A DNA stretch of 64,000 bases from Nesterenkonia sandarakina (GTDB lineage Bacteria; Actinomycetota; Actinomycetes; Actinomycetales; Micrococcaceae). Numbering within the stretch: position 1 is the stretch's first letter; each line of letters begins with the position of its first letter. A program made the translations under genes and the position numbers. Location: positions 992,001 through 1,056,000 of the forward strand of contig NZ_JACCFQ010000001.1 in NCBI RefSeq assembly GCF_013410215.1. Direction: 5' to 3'. The notes beneath the pieces are model-generated. The model searched no databases, was not told the origin of the DNA, and saw only the letters and a list, made by a program, of their open reading frames with translations. Positions 1 to 8,347 of this stretch are shown one piece after another.

Positions 1-208
1 GATGACCCCGTGGCCGGCATCTGATCTGTCATCCCGTGCAGTAGGTCTCCGGCCAGCCTCGACCAGGCGGGCGGTCCGGGAGGAGCAGGATCCTACGAGC
101 GCCGTGATCCAGTGATCCATGAATCAGCAGTATCTGCGCCCCAGACGCTTTGCTGCGCGATTGCGCCGCAAGTGCAGGATCGGATGATTCTCAGCACACA
201 GGTCCAAC

Positions 209-222
209 GTTCCACGTGAAAC
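209..222. other. parS: parS site 1
   Basis: GTTCCACGTGAAAC matches the near-universal parS core (GTTTCACGTGAAAC) with one change in the left arm. ParB is expected to bind here and spread, marking the origin region for segregation by ParA. Confidence 0.9.
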
Positions 223-303
223 GCCCTCCGGACAGAGAAAGTCCGCTGAGGTGGGCTTGACGGGCAACGCAGCCACTCGAGAAGGCACAGATTGCCGCTG
301 GAG

Positions 304-317
304 GTTCCACGTGAAAC
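304..317. other. parS: parS site 2
   Basis: GTTCCACGTGAAAC, the same one-base variant as site 1, 95 bases further on. Confidence 0.9.
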
Positions 318-352
318 GCGCCAGACCAGTGACAAGCGATCCGGCACAGCAG

Positions 353-366
353 GTTTCACGTGAAAC
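353..366. other. parS: parS site 3
   Basis: GTTTCACGTGAAAC, a perfect 14-base palindrome identical to the parS core. It lies 49 bases from site 2. Confidence 0.95.
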
Positions 367-538
367 GAGGTCAGAAAGTGCATTGCCCGTTACTACACGG
401 CCACGACCGCCATGGCGGCAGATCACTCGGCCCTCAGCTGACCTCCGCCGGCCAGTCATCTCGCCGGAGCCACACGAGTCGCTCTGCACACCCAGCCGCC
501 GCAGCGCCGACAGGTCCACGGCCACATGAACTCCGAAC

Positions 539-1513
539 TCAGGAGCGCTGAACCAGCTCCGCGGCCGCCTCGAGGTAGGCCAGCGCTCCCGTGGAGGAGC
601 GGTCGTAGGTGATCACGGTCTGCTGGTAGGAAGGCGCCTCGGAGATGCGCACGCTGCGTGGAATCACAGACTTCAACACCGAGTCCGGGAAGTGCTCGCG
701 GACCTCACCTGCCACCTGCGAGGCCAGATTGGTGCGGCCGTCGTACATGGTCAACAAGATCGTGGAGACCTTCAGGGGTGGGTTCAGATGCTTCTGAATC
801 ATGCCGATGTTGTTGAGCAGCTGACTCAGGCCCTCCAGTGCGTAGTACTCACACTGGATCGGGATGAGCACCTCCTGGGCAGCGACGAAGGCATTGACCG
901 TTAGAAGCCCAAGACTGGGTGGGCAGTCGATGAACACGAAATCCAGCCGCTGGAGTCCGTTCTCCTCGCGGTAGCGGTGATACTCCGCCAGCGCGCGGGC
1001 CAGCCGCTGCTCTCTGGCGACGAGGGAGACCAGTTCGATCTCGGCTCCCGCGAGGTGGATCGTCGCAGGCACCACTTGGAGTCGCGGGATGTCCGGACAA
1101 TCAGTGACCACATCGGCCAAGGCGAAATCCTCGATCAGAACGTCGTAGACGGAGTCCGTGTCCGCGGAGTGCTCGACCCCCAGTGCGGTGGACGCATTGC
1201 CCTGCGGATCGATGTCGATCACCAAGACGTTGAAGCCCTGATCAGCCAGCGCTGCAGAGAGGTTGACCGTGCTGGTGGTCTTGCCCACCCCGCCCTTCTG
1301 ATTGGAGACGGTGATGGCTCGGGTGTGTCCCGGTCGAGTGAGCTCGGTCGTGGTCAGCTTCTTACGGCGACGATTCTCATCGGCGAGTTCGGCCGCCAGG
1401 GGAGAGGACGCGGTCAGGGACTCCAGGATGGACGAGCCCTCTGCAGTGCTGGCGGCGGCGTTGGCGGCCTTCGCCGCACCACTGGTTTCACGTGAAACGC
1501 GCTTCTCCTGCAC
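539..1513 (-). CDS. parA: Chromosome partitioning ATPase ParA (Soj)
   Basis: ParA-family ATPase, 324 residues from the chosen start, that moves ParB-parS complexes to segregate origins. The deviant Walker A motif KGGVGKT is at about residues 73-79, followed by DIDPQGN and the switch motif FIDCPPSLG. The GTG at 1511-1513 was chosen because AAGGAAAGG lies six bases upstream; an upstream ATG at 1576 would add 21 residues without a clear ribosome binding site. Residues 6-10 (VSRET) are encoded by a parS site. The gene is the last of the visible minus-strand group running away from the origin, 155 bases downstream of rsmG. Confidence 0.95.
   Translation of the reverse strand: MQEKRVSRETSGAAKAANAAASTAEGSSILESLTASSPLAAELADENRRRKKLTTTELTRPGHTRAITVSNQKGGVGKTTSTVNLSAALADQGFNVLVIDIDPQGNASTALGVEHSADTDSVYDVLIEDFALADVVTDCPDIPRLQVVPATIHLAGAEIELVSLVAREQRLARALAEYHRYREENGLQRLDFVFIDCPPSLGLLTVNAFVAAQEVLIPIQCEYYALEGLSQLLNNIGMIQKHLNPPLKVSTILLTMYDGRTNLASQVAGEVREHFPDSVLKSVIPRSVRISEAPSYQQTVITYDRSSTGALAYLEAAAELVQRS
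1485..1498. other. parS: parS site 4, inside parA
   Basis: A perfect GTTTCACGTGAAAC palindrome within the 5' end of parA, encoding the residues VSRET. parS sites inside parA or parB are known in other bacteria. Bound ParB could also affect parA transcription, since the site lies just after the start codon; that is inference. Confidence 0.93.
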
Positions 1514-1668
1514 GGGCCACCCTTTCCTTGTCTTCACTGGGCCACTGCGGCATGCTCTCCGCTTCTGCAGAGGCACCGCGGGCGCACGGGTATGAGTCTA
1601 GATCACTGCAGTCCTGGCCGGCGGCACACATGCTCGAGAGTCAGTCTCAGCATCCCGGGACGCGGGTC

Positions 1669-2418
1669 TCAGCGTCGTCCTGCTGAACGACGCCGGCACC
1701 GCACCACGGTGCTGGGTTCCTCCAGGAGACCTTCGCCGAGCAGTTCCACGGTTGGCTCTGCGAGCTTGTGCTTGCTGAAGGACTTTCCAGCGGCAGCGAT
1801 CTCGCCACGAGCGCTGCGACCCTTGATCAGCAGCAGCTCGCCGTCGTCGGCCAAAAGTGGGACTGTCATGGGCAAAAGCTTCTTCAGTGCTGTCACAGCG
1901 CGGGCGGTGACCACCTCGGCCATCACCTCATCGGTGACCTCCTCGGCGCGGGCCCGGATCAGCTGCACGTTCTCGAGCTGGAGATCCTCCACCACGGTGC
2001 TCAGCCATTCCACCCGGCGCTCCATCGGCTCGATCAGGATGAAGTCCACATCGGGGCGGGCGATGGCCAGTGCGAGACCTGGCAGGCCGGCACCCGAGCC
2101 GACGTCGGCCACTGTGGTCCCAGCCGTGAGTTCGGGGCCGAGCACAGCACAGTTGAGCACATGGCGGGACCACATGATGGGCACCTCTCGGGGACCCAGG
2201 AGGCCGTGCTCGATGCCCGTGGAGCACAGGTGGGAGACGTACTGCTTGGCCAGATCCAGCCGGTCGCCGAAGAGCTCTTCGGCGGCGCGCTGTTCCTTCT
2301 CGGTCAGCTCAGGGGCCAAGAGCTCAGGTCCCTGTCCGGGGATCTCCGGCTCATTGAGCTGGGCGTCGCTGACCTGCTCTGCGATCGCTTCCTCGCGGTC
2401 CTGCTGCGGATCGCTCAT
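1669..2418 (-). CDS. rsmG: 16S rRNA (guanine-527-N7)-methyltransferase RsmG
   Basis: SAM-dependent methyltransferase (GidB) that methylates N7 of G527 in 16S rRNA. The protein is 249 residues, typical apart from an acidic N-terminal extension of about 35 residues. The SAM-binding loop VGSGAGLPG is at residues 106-114, followed by the family segments FILIEPMERR and TARAVTALKKLLP. Its place between jag and parA is the usual actinobacterial one. Loss of this enzyme commonly gives low-level streptomycin resistance in other species. The ATG start is preceded by AAGGAGCAAG. Confidence 0.95.
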   Translation of the reverse strand: MSDPQQDREEAIAEQVSDAQLNEPEIPGQGPELLAPELTEKEQRAAEELFGDRLDLAKQYVSHLCSTGIEHGLLGPREVPIMWSRHVLNCAVLGPELTAGTTVADVGSGAGLPGLALAIARPDVDFILIEPMERRVEWLSTVVEDLQLENVQLIRARAEEVTDEVMAEVVTARAVTALKKLLPMTVPLLADDGELLLIKGRSARGEIAAAGKSFSKHKLAEPTVELLGEGLLEEPSTVVRCRRRSAGRR

Positions 2419-2496
2419 GACTTGCTCCTTGGGATGAAGGACCGAATGACTGGCTTCTCTGTGCTCGGGGGCCGTGTCGCGGGGAGTCGTCTACGA

Positions 2497-3147
2497 TCAG
2501 GCGGCTGAGATGACCACGTGGCGACGCCGGCCTTCGCCCTCGGACTCGCTGAGGAGCCCAGACTCGGCGACGAAGTCGTGGACGATCTTGCGCTCATAGG
2601 CGCTCATCGGCTCCAGGTGCTCGTCCTCACCGCGGTCCTTGACCTTCGCGATCGCGGTCTCCGCCTGTTCCTTGAGCTCCTCCTGGCGCTGGTCGCGGTG
2701 TCCGGCGATGTCCAGGATCAGACGGGTCCGTTCACCGGTGGCGGTGAGCACTGCCAGCCGGGTCAGTTCCTGCAGCGCATCGAGCACCTCGCCGCGGTCC
2801 CCGACGAGGTCATCGAGCTCTTCCCCGTTCTCCTCCGTGAGGATGGAGACATAGGTGCGTCCGCCACGTACTTCGATGTCGATGTCACCGTCGAGATCCA
2901 CGATGTCGAGGAGCTCCTCGAGGTAGTCCGCAGCGATGTCACCCTCGTCGGTGGCGCCTTCGGTGCTCGCCTGATCACCTTCAACGGCCTCAGCATCCTC
3001 GCTGCCGGCCTCGGCGTCCTCATCACGCACCGAGGCGGGCTCGGCTGCCTCAGAGGCGCTGTGCTGCGACTCAGACGCCGTCGTCTCCTGCGCTGCCGCC
3101 GGGTCAGAGGCCTCGGTCTCGCTCAGCTGGGTCTCGTTCTCGCTCAT
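2497..3147 (-). CDS. jag: Jag/KhpB-like RNA-binding protein (R3H domain)
   Basis: Protein of 216 residues with an acidic, low-complexity N-terminal third (about residues 1-75, rich in Glu, Ala and Ser), then a Jag-type KH region (DIDIEVRGGRTYVSILTEEN, GDRGEVLDALQELTRL) and a C-terminal R3H domain ending in ERKIVHDFVAESGLLSESEGEGRR. Jag proteins bind RNA and are encoded beside yidC in many bacteria. The ATG at 3147 starts five bases after the yidC stop codon, so the two are probably co-translated. A longer open frame continues upstream through yidC but is only a shadow of it. Confidence 0.9.
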   Translation of the reverse strand: MSENETQLSETEASDPAAAQETTASESQHSASEAAEPASVRDEDAEAGSEDAEAVEGDQASTEGATDEGDIAADYLEELLDIVDLDGDIDIEVRGGRTYVSILTEENGEELDDLVGDRGEVLDALQELTRLAVLTATGERTRLILDIAGHRDQRQEELKEQAETAIAKVKDRGEDEHLEPMSAYERKIVHDFVAESGLLSESEGEGRRRHVVISAA

Positions 3148-3152
3148 GGCTG

Positions 3153-4115
3153 CTACTTCTTCCTCTTCTTCTTCTTCGCAGGCTGGGAAGTCTGCCCCAG
3201 GTGCTTTCCGGTCGGCTTGGGCTGCTCGGCAACCGGCTTGGGCGCCTCGTTGAAGGGCGCCAGTCCGCGCGCGGCACGCCGCAGGTTCAGTTCCTTCTCG
3301 GCCAGCGACCCCGGTGTCGGGTTGTTGCGGATGACCCACCACTGCTGACCCATGGTCCAGAAGTTCGTCGCCGTCCAGTACACGAGCACGCCGACCGGGA
3401 AGTTCACGCCACCGACCACGAAGACCAGGGGCAGCACGTAGAGCATCATCTTCTGGGTCTGCGCGAACTGGCCCGTCAAGGCCGCCTCGGACATGTTCTT
3501 GCTCATCAGCTGCTTCTGCGTGAAGAACTGCGTCGCCACCATCGCCACGATCATGATCGAGGTCAGGACCACCACGTCCCACCGGGTGGGATCGGCGCTG
3601 AAGGCCGGCAGGAAGATGTCCGACATTCCCACACCGAAGATCTCCGAGCCGTCGAAGCTCTGCACCTCTGCGGCGGTCAGCGCACCGTAGCCGTCGAGCT
3701 GGTTCTGCTCCTCGCGCATCCGGTTGAGCATCCAGAACAGCGCGAAGAAGATCGGCATCTGGGCCAGCAGCGGCAGGCAGGTCATGAACGGGTTCACGTT
3801 GTGCTTCTTGAACAGCGCCTGCTGCTCCTGCGCCATCTGCTGGCGCGAGACCGGGTCCTTCTTGCCCTTGTACTTGGCCTGCAGCTTCTGCACTTCGGGC
3901 TGGATGATCTGCATCCCGCGCTGGGACTTGATCTGCTTGACGAACAGCGGGATCAAGATGATGCGGATCACGAGCACGAGCAGAACAATGGAGATCACCC
4001 AGTTCCACCCGGAGTTGAAATCCATTCCCACAGCTGTCAACAGCCCGTGGAAGGTGCTCAGGATGAAGGAGACGGCCCAGGTGAAGGGCCACATGATTGT
4101 GTCGAAAAAGCCCAT
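3153..4115 (-). CDS. yidC: Membrane protein insertase YidC
   Basis: YidC/Oxa1-family insertase, 320 residues, which places membrane proteins in the cytoplasmic membrane alone or with SecYEG. A first hydrophobic segment is near residues 10-25, a second at about 35-58 holds the hydrophilic-groove arginine (LVIRIILIP), and three more follow (MTCLPLLAQMPIFFALFWML; a helix near 140-160; LPLVFVVGGVNFPVGVLVYW). The C-terminus is a lysine tail (KKKKRKK) that could contact the ribosome. Flanked by jag and yidD in the standard order. Confidence 0.95.
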   Translation of the reverse strand: MGFFDTIMWPFTWAVSFILSTFHGLLTAVGMDFNSGWNWVISIVLLVLVIRIILIPLFVKQIKSQRGMQIIQPEVQKLQAKYKGKKDPVSRQQMAQEQQALFKKHNVNPFMTCLPLLAQMPIFFALFWMLNRMREEQNQLDGYGALTAAEVQSFDGSEIFGVGMSDIFLPAFSADPTRWDVVVLTSIMIVAMVATQFFTQKQLMSKNMSEAALTGQFAQTQKMMLYVLPLVFVVGGVNFPVGVLVYWTATNFWTMGQQWWVIRNNPTPGSLAEKELNLRRAARGLAPFNEAPKPVAEQPKPTGKHLGQTSQPAKKKKRKK

Positions 4116-4183
4116 GTATCTCTCAGATGTCGTGGCCAGGCGTCATATGCAAGCGGCCTGCCGGCTCGGCGGCGTCGATGGCA

Positions 4184-4660
4184 TCAGTCATCGTCGCCGA
4201 GGGGTATCGGTGGGTGGTTTGTCTCTATGATCGTCGGTACTCCACCTTGCGGCCAAATCCTTGCCGTGGGCGGGACCGGGTCTACTCCACCACCGGTGAA
4301 GGGATTGCAGCGAAGGATCCGCCACAGCGTGAGCGGGATGCCGCGCATGACCCCGTGAGTGGTCACCGCTTCCAACCCGTATGCAGAGCAGCTCGGATAG
4401 AAGCTGCATACCTGACCGTACAGCGGTGAGATGACTCTGCGGTATCCCCGCAGCAGCCAGCACAGTGCGAGCGAGGGTGAGGAGCGGAGCAGGCCCCAGT
4501 GGCCCCGCCGCAGCTCGGGCTGGGTGATCCCCGAGACCGTGCGCCCGGGGATCTCCCCGTCTTCCACGTAGAAGTCGCGGTGTCGCACCCACTGCGTGGT
4601 CGCCGCACTCTGATGCCGATGGCGTGCACCGTGCAGGTGCGAGTCCTGACTCTGATTCAT
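4184..4660 (-). CDS. yidD: Membrane protein insertion efficiency factor YidD
   Basis: The core LLRGYRRVISPLYGQVCSFY-PSCSAYGLEAV and LWRILRCNPFTGGGVDPVP is diagnostic for YidD, a small amphipathic protein thought to help YidC-dependent insertion. The protein is 158 residues, much longer than the usual 70-110, because of an N-terminal extension of about 60 residues that I do not recognise. The start is supported by its ATGA overlap with the rnpA stop codon. If a later start is used instead, the extension is not translated. Confidence 0.88.
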   Translation of the reverse strand: MNQSQDSHLHGARHRHQSAATTQWVRHRDFYVEDGEIPGRTVSGITQPELRRGHWGLLRSSPSLALCWLLRGYRRVISPLYGQVCSFYPSCSAYGLEAVTTHGVMRGIPLTLWRILRCNPFTGGGVDPVPPTARIWPQGGVPTIIETNHPPIPLGDDD

Positions 4661-5052
4661 GCCCGCACCCTTCGACGCAGCGCTTTCCGCTGGGCCCGCT
4701 GCGCCGCCGAGACCACCTCGGTGCGCAGCTGAGAGTGGTTCAGCTCGGTGATCTCTGGGGAGGCGCGGATCACGATGTCACGGGAGGCCTCTGGAACCGG
4801 CTCGAGCGCGCCCTCTCGCATCATCTCCATCACGACATGTCGCAGCCGGCGCTGTACGCGGTGTCGGACCACGGCATTGCCCACGGCCTTGGACACGACC
4901 AGGCCACAGCGCCAGGGCGCAGGATCACTGAGACTTTCCTGCGAGCGCAGCAGCACCGAGACCACCAGCCCGGTGCCCCCGGCTCGAGAACCGTGGCGCA
5001 TGGCGGCTCGGTGGTCACCTGAGGAGGTCAGACGGTGTCCCTTGGGAAGCAC
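4657..5052 (-). CDS. rnpA: Ribonuclease P protein component
   Basis: Protein subunit of RNase P, which trims the 5' ends of tRNA precursors together with the RnpB RNA. The 131-residue protein starts LPKGHRL and carries the hallmark RNR-like segment as VVSKAVGNAVVRHRVQRRLRH. The GTG at 5052 was chosen because nearly all RnpA proteins begin at the LPKxHRL motif and AGGGAG stands nine bases upstream; an ATG at 5100 would add 16 unconserved residues. It follows rpmH and overlaps yidD by four bases. Confidence 0.93.
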   Translation of the reverse strand: MLPKGHRLTSSGDHRAAMRHGSRAGGTGLVVSVLLRSQESLSDPAPWRCGLVVSKAVGNAVVRHRVQRRLRHVVMEMMREGALEPVPEASRDIVIRASPEITELNHSQLRTEVVSAAQRAQRKALRRRVRA

Positions 5053-5234
5053 GGCGTGTGATCTCCCTTCGCTGGAACCGACGTGGCGCGGTGCAGGCAC
5101 CGAACCTGGGTCTGTACAGGGGGCCTGGATGCACGAACGGCCCGATCCCTGATGGTTGGGACGGGCCGCGGTGTTGGTCCAGAAGCACGTGGCTCGGACC
5201 GGCTGACCGATAGGTCAGCGTGAATCGCTGTGAA

Positions 5235-5372
5235 TCAGGCCGAGAGTTCCTTGCGGCCCTTGGCACGGCGGGTCGAGATGATGGATCGGCCGGCACGGGT
5301 GCGCATACGGGAACGGAAACCGTGCTTGCGGCTGCGACGGCGGTTGCTCGGCTGGAAAGTCCGCTTGCTCAC
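5235..5372 (-). CDS. rpmH: 50S ribosomal protein L34
   Basis: The 45-residue protein [20 protein letters not shown] and onward, ending [13 protein letters not shown], is a full-length L34 of the large ribosomal subunit. The GTG at 5370-5372 gives exactly the family length; the longer frame upstream to 5627 has no resemblance to anything. It is the first gene of the minus-strand group leaving the origin. Confidence 0.97.
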   Translation of the reverse strand: MSKRTFQPSNRRRSRKHGFRSRMRTRAGRSIISTRRAKGRKELSA

Positions 5373-5461
5373 TGTGTACTCCCACTTGGATGGTTTGAAG
5401 TCGTTAGGGCCCCGGAAAGCTTCTGCGTGCAGGCACGGCAGTACTCTGGGGCGACCTGTCA

Positions 5462-5491
5462 ACACTAGGGGGCTCCTGAGGGCCGCGTCAA
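5462..5491 (-). promoter_or_regulatory. Candidate rpmH promoter
   Basis: On the minus strand TTGACG (5486-5491) and TAGTGT (5462-5467) are separated by 18 bases, about 90 bases upstream of the rpmH start. This is a fair match to a sigma-70-type promoter, judged by eye only. Confidence 0.4.
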
Positions 5492-5510
5492 GTCGCTCCG
5501 GATCAACCCC

Positions 5511-5541
5511 TTCAACAGCTGTGTAGAACACTGTGTATAAA
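5511..5541 (+). promoter_or_regulatory. Candidate exporter promoter overlapped by a DnaA-like box
   Basis: TATAAA at 5536-5541 is a near-consensus -10; a poor -35 (TCAACA, 5512-5517) lies 18 bases upstream. TGTGTATAA at 5532-5540 is an 8-of-9 match to the DnaA box (TTATCCACA on the other strand) and overlaps the -10. DnaA could therefore affect transcription of the ABC exporter; this is inference. Confidence 0.4.
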
Positions 5542-5625
5542 GGCGGTTGGGACCCATTGGCCGGGGGTGCGGACTGGCTTATCGTTGAGCTCCCGGCGCT
5601 GGCCGGGGTCTCGAAAGGACTGGTC

Positions 5626-6585
5626 ATGACTGGTCACGATCCCGTGATCCAGGTGCAGGGGCTCAGGAAGCGCTTCGCTGAGGTCCGCGCGCTGGATGGG
5701 CTGTCTCTGACGGTCAACCCGGCTGAGGTGCATGGTTTCCTGGGACCGAATGGATCGGGGAAGTCCACCACGCTGCGGGTGCTGCTGGGTCTGCTCCGCC
5801 CGGACGGCGGGACGGTCAAGGTCTTCGGCGCCGATCCGTGGCGGGACGCGGTGACCCTGCATCGCCGCCTCGCCTATGTTCCTGGCGAGGTGGAGCTCTG
5901 GCCCAACCTCTCCGGGGGTGAGGTGATCGATGTCTTCCTGCGGCTGCGCAGCCGCGACGCCCACTCCAGGGCGGTGACTCGGCGCCGCGAGGAGCTGATC
6001 GAACGCTTCGGCCTGAATCCGAGGAAGAAGACCCGGACCTATTCCAAGGGCAACCGGCAGAAGGTCGCTCTCATCGCCGCTCTGGCCGCCGACGTCGACC
6101 TGTTGCTCCTCGATGAGCCCACCGCAGGCCTGGACCCGCTCATGGAGATGGTCTTTCAACAGGTCATCGCGGAGACCCAGCGGCAGGGGCGTTCGGTGCT
6201 GCTCTCGAGTCATATCCTCGCCCAGGTGGAGGCGCTCTCGGACCGGATCTCGATCATCCGTCAGGGTCGCACCGTGGAGACCGGCACGCTCGCGCAGATG
6301 CGTCACATGACACGGACCACCATCGAGGTCGAGACGCAGCAGCCCGCCGCAGCGCTGGAACGCCTCGAAGGCGTCCACGACCTGCGCCTGAAGAACACCG
6401 CCGGTTCGCCCCGGACTGTCCTGGAGGTCGACAGCGAGCATCTCGCGCAGGTCACCTCCTATCTGGCCTCGCTGGGCGTGCATTCCCTGGTGGCCCATCC
6501 CCCGACGCTGGAACAGCTTCTGATCCGGCACTACGGCGTGATGACCGAGCCTGATCCATCTGCTCCCAGCACGTCAGCGTCATGA
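5626..6585 (+). CDS. ABC exporter ATP-binding protein
   Basis: ATPase of an ABC-2 type exporter, 319 residues from the ATG at 5626, which follows GAAAGGAC. Walker [10 protein letters not shown] is at about residues 42-50 and Walker B is [14 protein letters not shown]. The signature is SKGNRQK, as in DrrA/CcmA-like exporters, not LSGGQ. The C-terminal 90 residues form the extra domain usual in drug-exporter ATPases. The gene overlaps the permease gene by four bases. Family members export antibiotics, lipids or peptides; the substrate cannot be read from the sequence. An exporter at this place between rpmH and dnaA is unusual. Confidence 0.88.
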   Translation: MTGHDPVIQVQGLRKRFAEVRALDGLSLTVNPAEVHGFLGPNGSGKSTTLRVLLGLLRPDGGTVKVFGADPWRDAVTLHRRLAYVPGEVELWPNLSGGEVIDVFLRLRSRDAHSRAVTRRREELIERFGLNPRKKTRTYSKGNRQKVALIAALAADVDLLLLDEPTAGLDPLMEMVFQQVIAETQRQGRSVLLSSHILAQVEALSDRISIIRQGRTVETGTLAQMRHMTRTTIEVETQQPAAALERLEGVHDLRLKNTAGSPRTVLEVDSEHLAQVTSYLASLGVHSLVAHPPTLEQLLIRHYGVMTEPDPSAPSTSAS

Positions 6586-8246
6586 TGAGCCTCCAGACCC
6601 GTGCCGCCTCGCGAAGCCCCGAGGACGCCCGCACCAGCGCCGGCGGAAACCTGGTGGGCACCGGCATCATGCTGCGCTTCATGCTTCGCCAAGACCGGGT
6701 GCGGCTGAGCCTCTGGGTGGTCGGCATCGGTCTGATGAGCTTCTACGTGGCAAACGCCGTTCAGGCCCTGGTCACCGATGAGGCCGAACTGGCGCAGCTG
6801 GCAGGTCTCTTCGCGGATCCGGTGGGACGCCTGATGACCGGCCCCGCCTACGGCATGGAATCACCGAGCTTCGAGCGCTTCTATGCGGCGGGCTATGTGC
6901 TCTTCATCTACATCCTCACCGCTCTGATGAGCATGTTCACGGTGATCAGGCATACGCGTGCGGAGGAGGCCTCGGGCCGGGCCGAGCTGCTGCGCGCGGC
7001 TGTGCTGGGCCGGCATGCCACACTCACCGCGGCGCTGCTGCTGGCCCTGCTCGCCAACGCTGCCGCGGCCGCGCTGGTGCTCCTGGGGGCGCTCTCCGGG
7101 GGTTTCGCGCTGACCGGTTCTCTGCTGGTCGCCGGTTCAGGCGCCTCCGTCGGTGTGCTCTTCGCCGCAGCGGCTGCGCTGTGCGCTCAGCTGACCGAGA
7201 CCTCGCGCTCCGCCTCGGCACTGATCGGGACTCTGCTCGGGCTGGCCTACCTGATCCGGATGATCGGAGACATGGCCGCGGTGCAGGGAACCACACTGTC
7301 CTGGTTCTTCCCACTCGGCTGGTCCCAACAGACCGCACCCTACGTCGAGGACCGCTGGTGGCCGCTGCTGCCGGCTCTGATGCTCACCGGCGCCGCGGTC
7401 TCCGGGGCATATGCGCTGAGCACCCGTCGAGACCTCGGTGCGGGACTGCTGGCGTCACGTCTTGGCAGGTCCCACGCCCACCCCCGTCTGGGGACCCCAC
7501 ACGGGGTGGCGCTGCACACGCTGCTCGGGGGACTGCGCGGGTGGGGGATCGCCGTGATCGCCTGCGGTGCGCTCTTCGGCGGCTACGCCCAGTCCATGGG
7601 GGACACCGCGGCTGATCTCCCAGAGGAGTTTCGCAGCTTCTTCAGCGGCGAGTCCGTGATGCTGGGATACCTGGCGTATATGGCGATGTTTCTGGCGCTC
7701 TTCGTGGCCGCAGCAGGGGTCGGCGGCGTCGCGCAGCTGCGCACCGAGGAGAAGCATGGACGGGCCGAGCTGCTCTTCAGCGCCTCCCTGAGCCGGGCTC
7801 AGTGGCTCAGGGCGCATCTCACGGTGATCCTCGGGGGGCTGGGCGTGATTCTGACGCTCACCGGGGTGGCCACCGGCGCCGCGGCAGCCGCTGTGCTCCA
7901 AGACGATCCGGGTCCGCGCTTCCTCGAGATCCTGCTGGCGAGTCTGCATCAGGGCCCGGCAGTCCTGGCCGTCGTGGGAATCACGCTTGCCGCCTTTGGC
8001 TGGGCGCCCCGGTTCGCCGCCGCGCTGGGGTGGCTGATCCTCGGCTACGCGGCGGTGATGACCAACTTCGGTCCGCTGCTTGACCTCCCGGAGGTGTTCT
8101 CCGCGTTCAACCTCTTCGGGCACCTCGCGCTCTACCCGGTGGAGCCTGTGGCATGGGGCCCGGTCCTCTGGCTCAGCGGCATCGGGGTCGGCGGCATCGT
8201 GCTTGGATTCACAGGCTGGCGACGACGCGAGATCAACAGCGTCTGA
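6582..8246 (+). CDS. ABC-2 type exporter permease (two fused halves)
   Basis: Integral membrane protein of 554 residues with about twelve hydrophobic segments in two similar halves. The cytoplasmic sequence [17 protein letters not shown] in the first half recurs as [17 protein letters not shown] in the second, so the protein looks like a tandem duplication of a six-helix ABC-2 permease. This architecture is that of the TnrB-like 'polyketide antibiotic exporter' permeases of actinobacteria. It overlaps the ATPase gene (ATGATGA), so the two products surely form one transporter. Substrate unknown. Confidence 0.82.
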   Translation: MMSLQTRAASRSPEDARTSAGGNLVGTGIMLRFMLRQDRVRLSLWVVGIGLMSFYVANAVQALVTDEAELAQLAGLFADPVGRLMTGPAYGMESPSFERFYAAGYVLFIYILTALMSMFTVIRHTRAEEASGRAELLRAAVLGRHATLTAALLLALLANAAAAALVLLGALSGGFALTGSLLVAGSGASVGVLFAAAAALCAQLTETSRSASALIGTLLGLAYLIRMIGDMAAVQGTTLSWFFPLGWSQQTAPYVEDRWWPLLPALMLTGAAVSGAYALSTRRDLGAGLLASRLGRSHAHPRLGTPHGVALHTLLGGLRGWGIAVIACGALFGGYAQSMGDTAADLPEEFRSFFSGESVMLGYLAYMAMFLALFVAAAGVGGVAQLRTEEKHGRAELLFSASLSRAQWLRAHLTVILGGLGVILTLTGVATGAAAAAVLQDDPGPRFLEILLASLHQGPAVLAVVGITLAAFGWAPRFAAALGWLILGYAAVMTNFGPLLDLPEVFSAFNLFGHLALYPVEPVAWGPVLWLSGIGVGGIVLGFTGWRRREINSV

Positions 8247-8298
8247 CCTGCCAGGACGCGGGAGAGGCGGTTTGTTCCACAGGGCTCTCCACAGAAGC

Positions 8299-8307
8299 TG
8301 TGGAATA
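8299..8307 (-). promoter_or_regulatory. Weak DnaA box upstream of dnaA
   Basis: TGTGGAATA is a 7-of-9 match to the DnaA box on the minus strand, next to TACTAT (8306-8311), which could be the dnaA -10. The 100-base gap between the exporter permease and dnaA is the only room for a dedicated dnaA promoter. DnaA autoregulation through such boxes is known elsewhere; here it is inference. Confidence 0.3.
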
Positions 8308-8347
8308 CTATGGGCAGAATTTCGACGACCTACACGAGGGGAGCAGC

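Larger units (their letters stand above)
1..538. other. Non-coding left edge with parS cluster
   Basis: No convincing gene is visible here. The stretch follows the 3' end of parA and holds three parS-like palindromes. The open frames in it run through the parS sites, lack ribosome binding sites and show no family resemblance. In most actinobacteria parB follows parA directly; here at least about 500 bases separate parA from whatever lies to the left. A minus-strand ATG at 30-32 opens a frame leaving the window, but ten residues are too few to identify parB. Confidence 0.6.

Noticed and set aside
1-32. Possible first codons of parB on the minus strand (ATG at 30-32, MTDQMPATGS)
   Set aside because: Only ten residues are visible and no good ribosome binding site precedes the ATG, so identity cannot be supported.
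124-525. Minus-strand open frame of 133 codons in the parS region
   Set aside because: It runs through all three parS palindromes, has no ribosome binding site and looks like no known protein.
3201-4358. Long plus-strand open frame opposite yidC and yidD
   Set aside because: It is a shadow of the high-GC third codon positions of yidC/yidD; composition is His/Arg/Gln-rich and no family is recognisable.
5626-8246. The rpmH-dnaA exporter as a recently acquired mobile island
   Set aside because: No integrase, transposase, inverted repeats or target duplications were seen, and base composition looks like the surroundings by eye.
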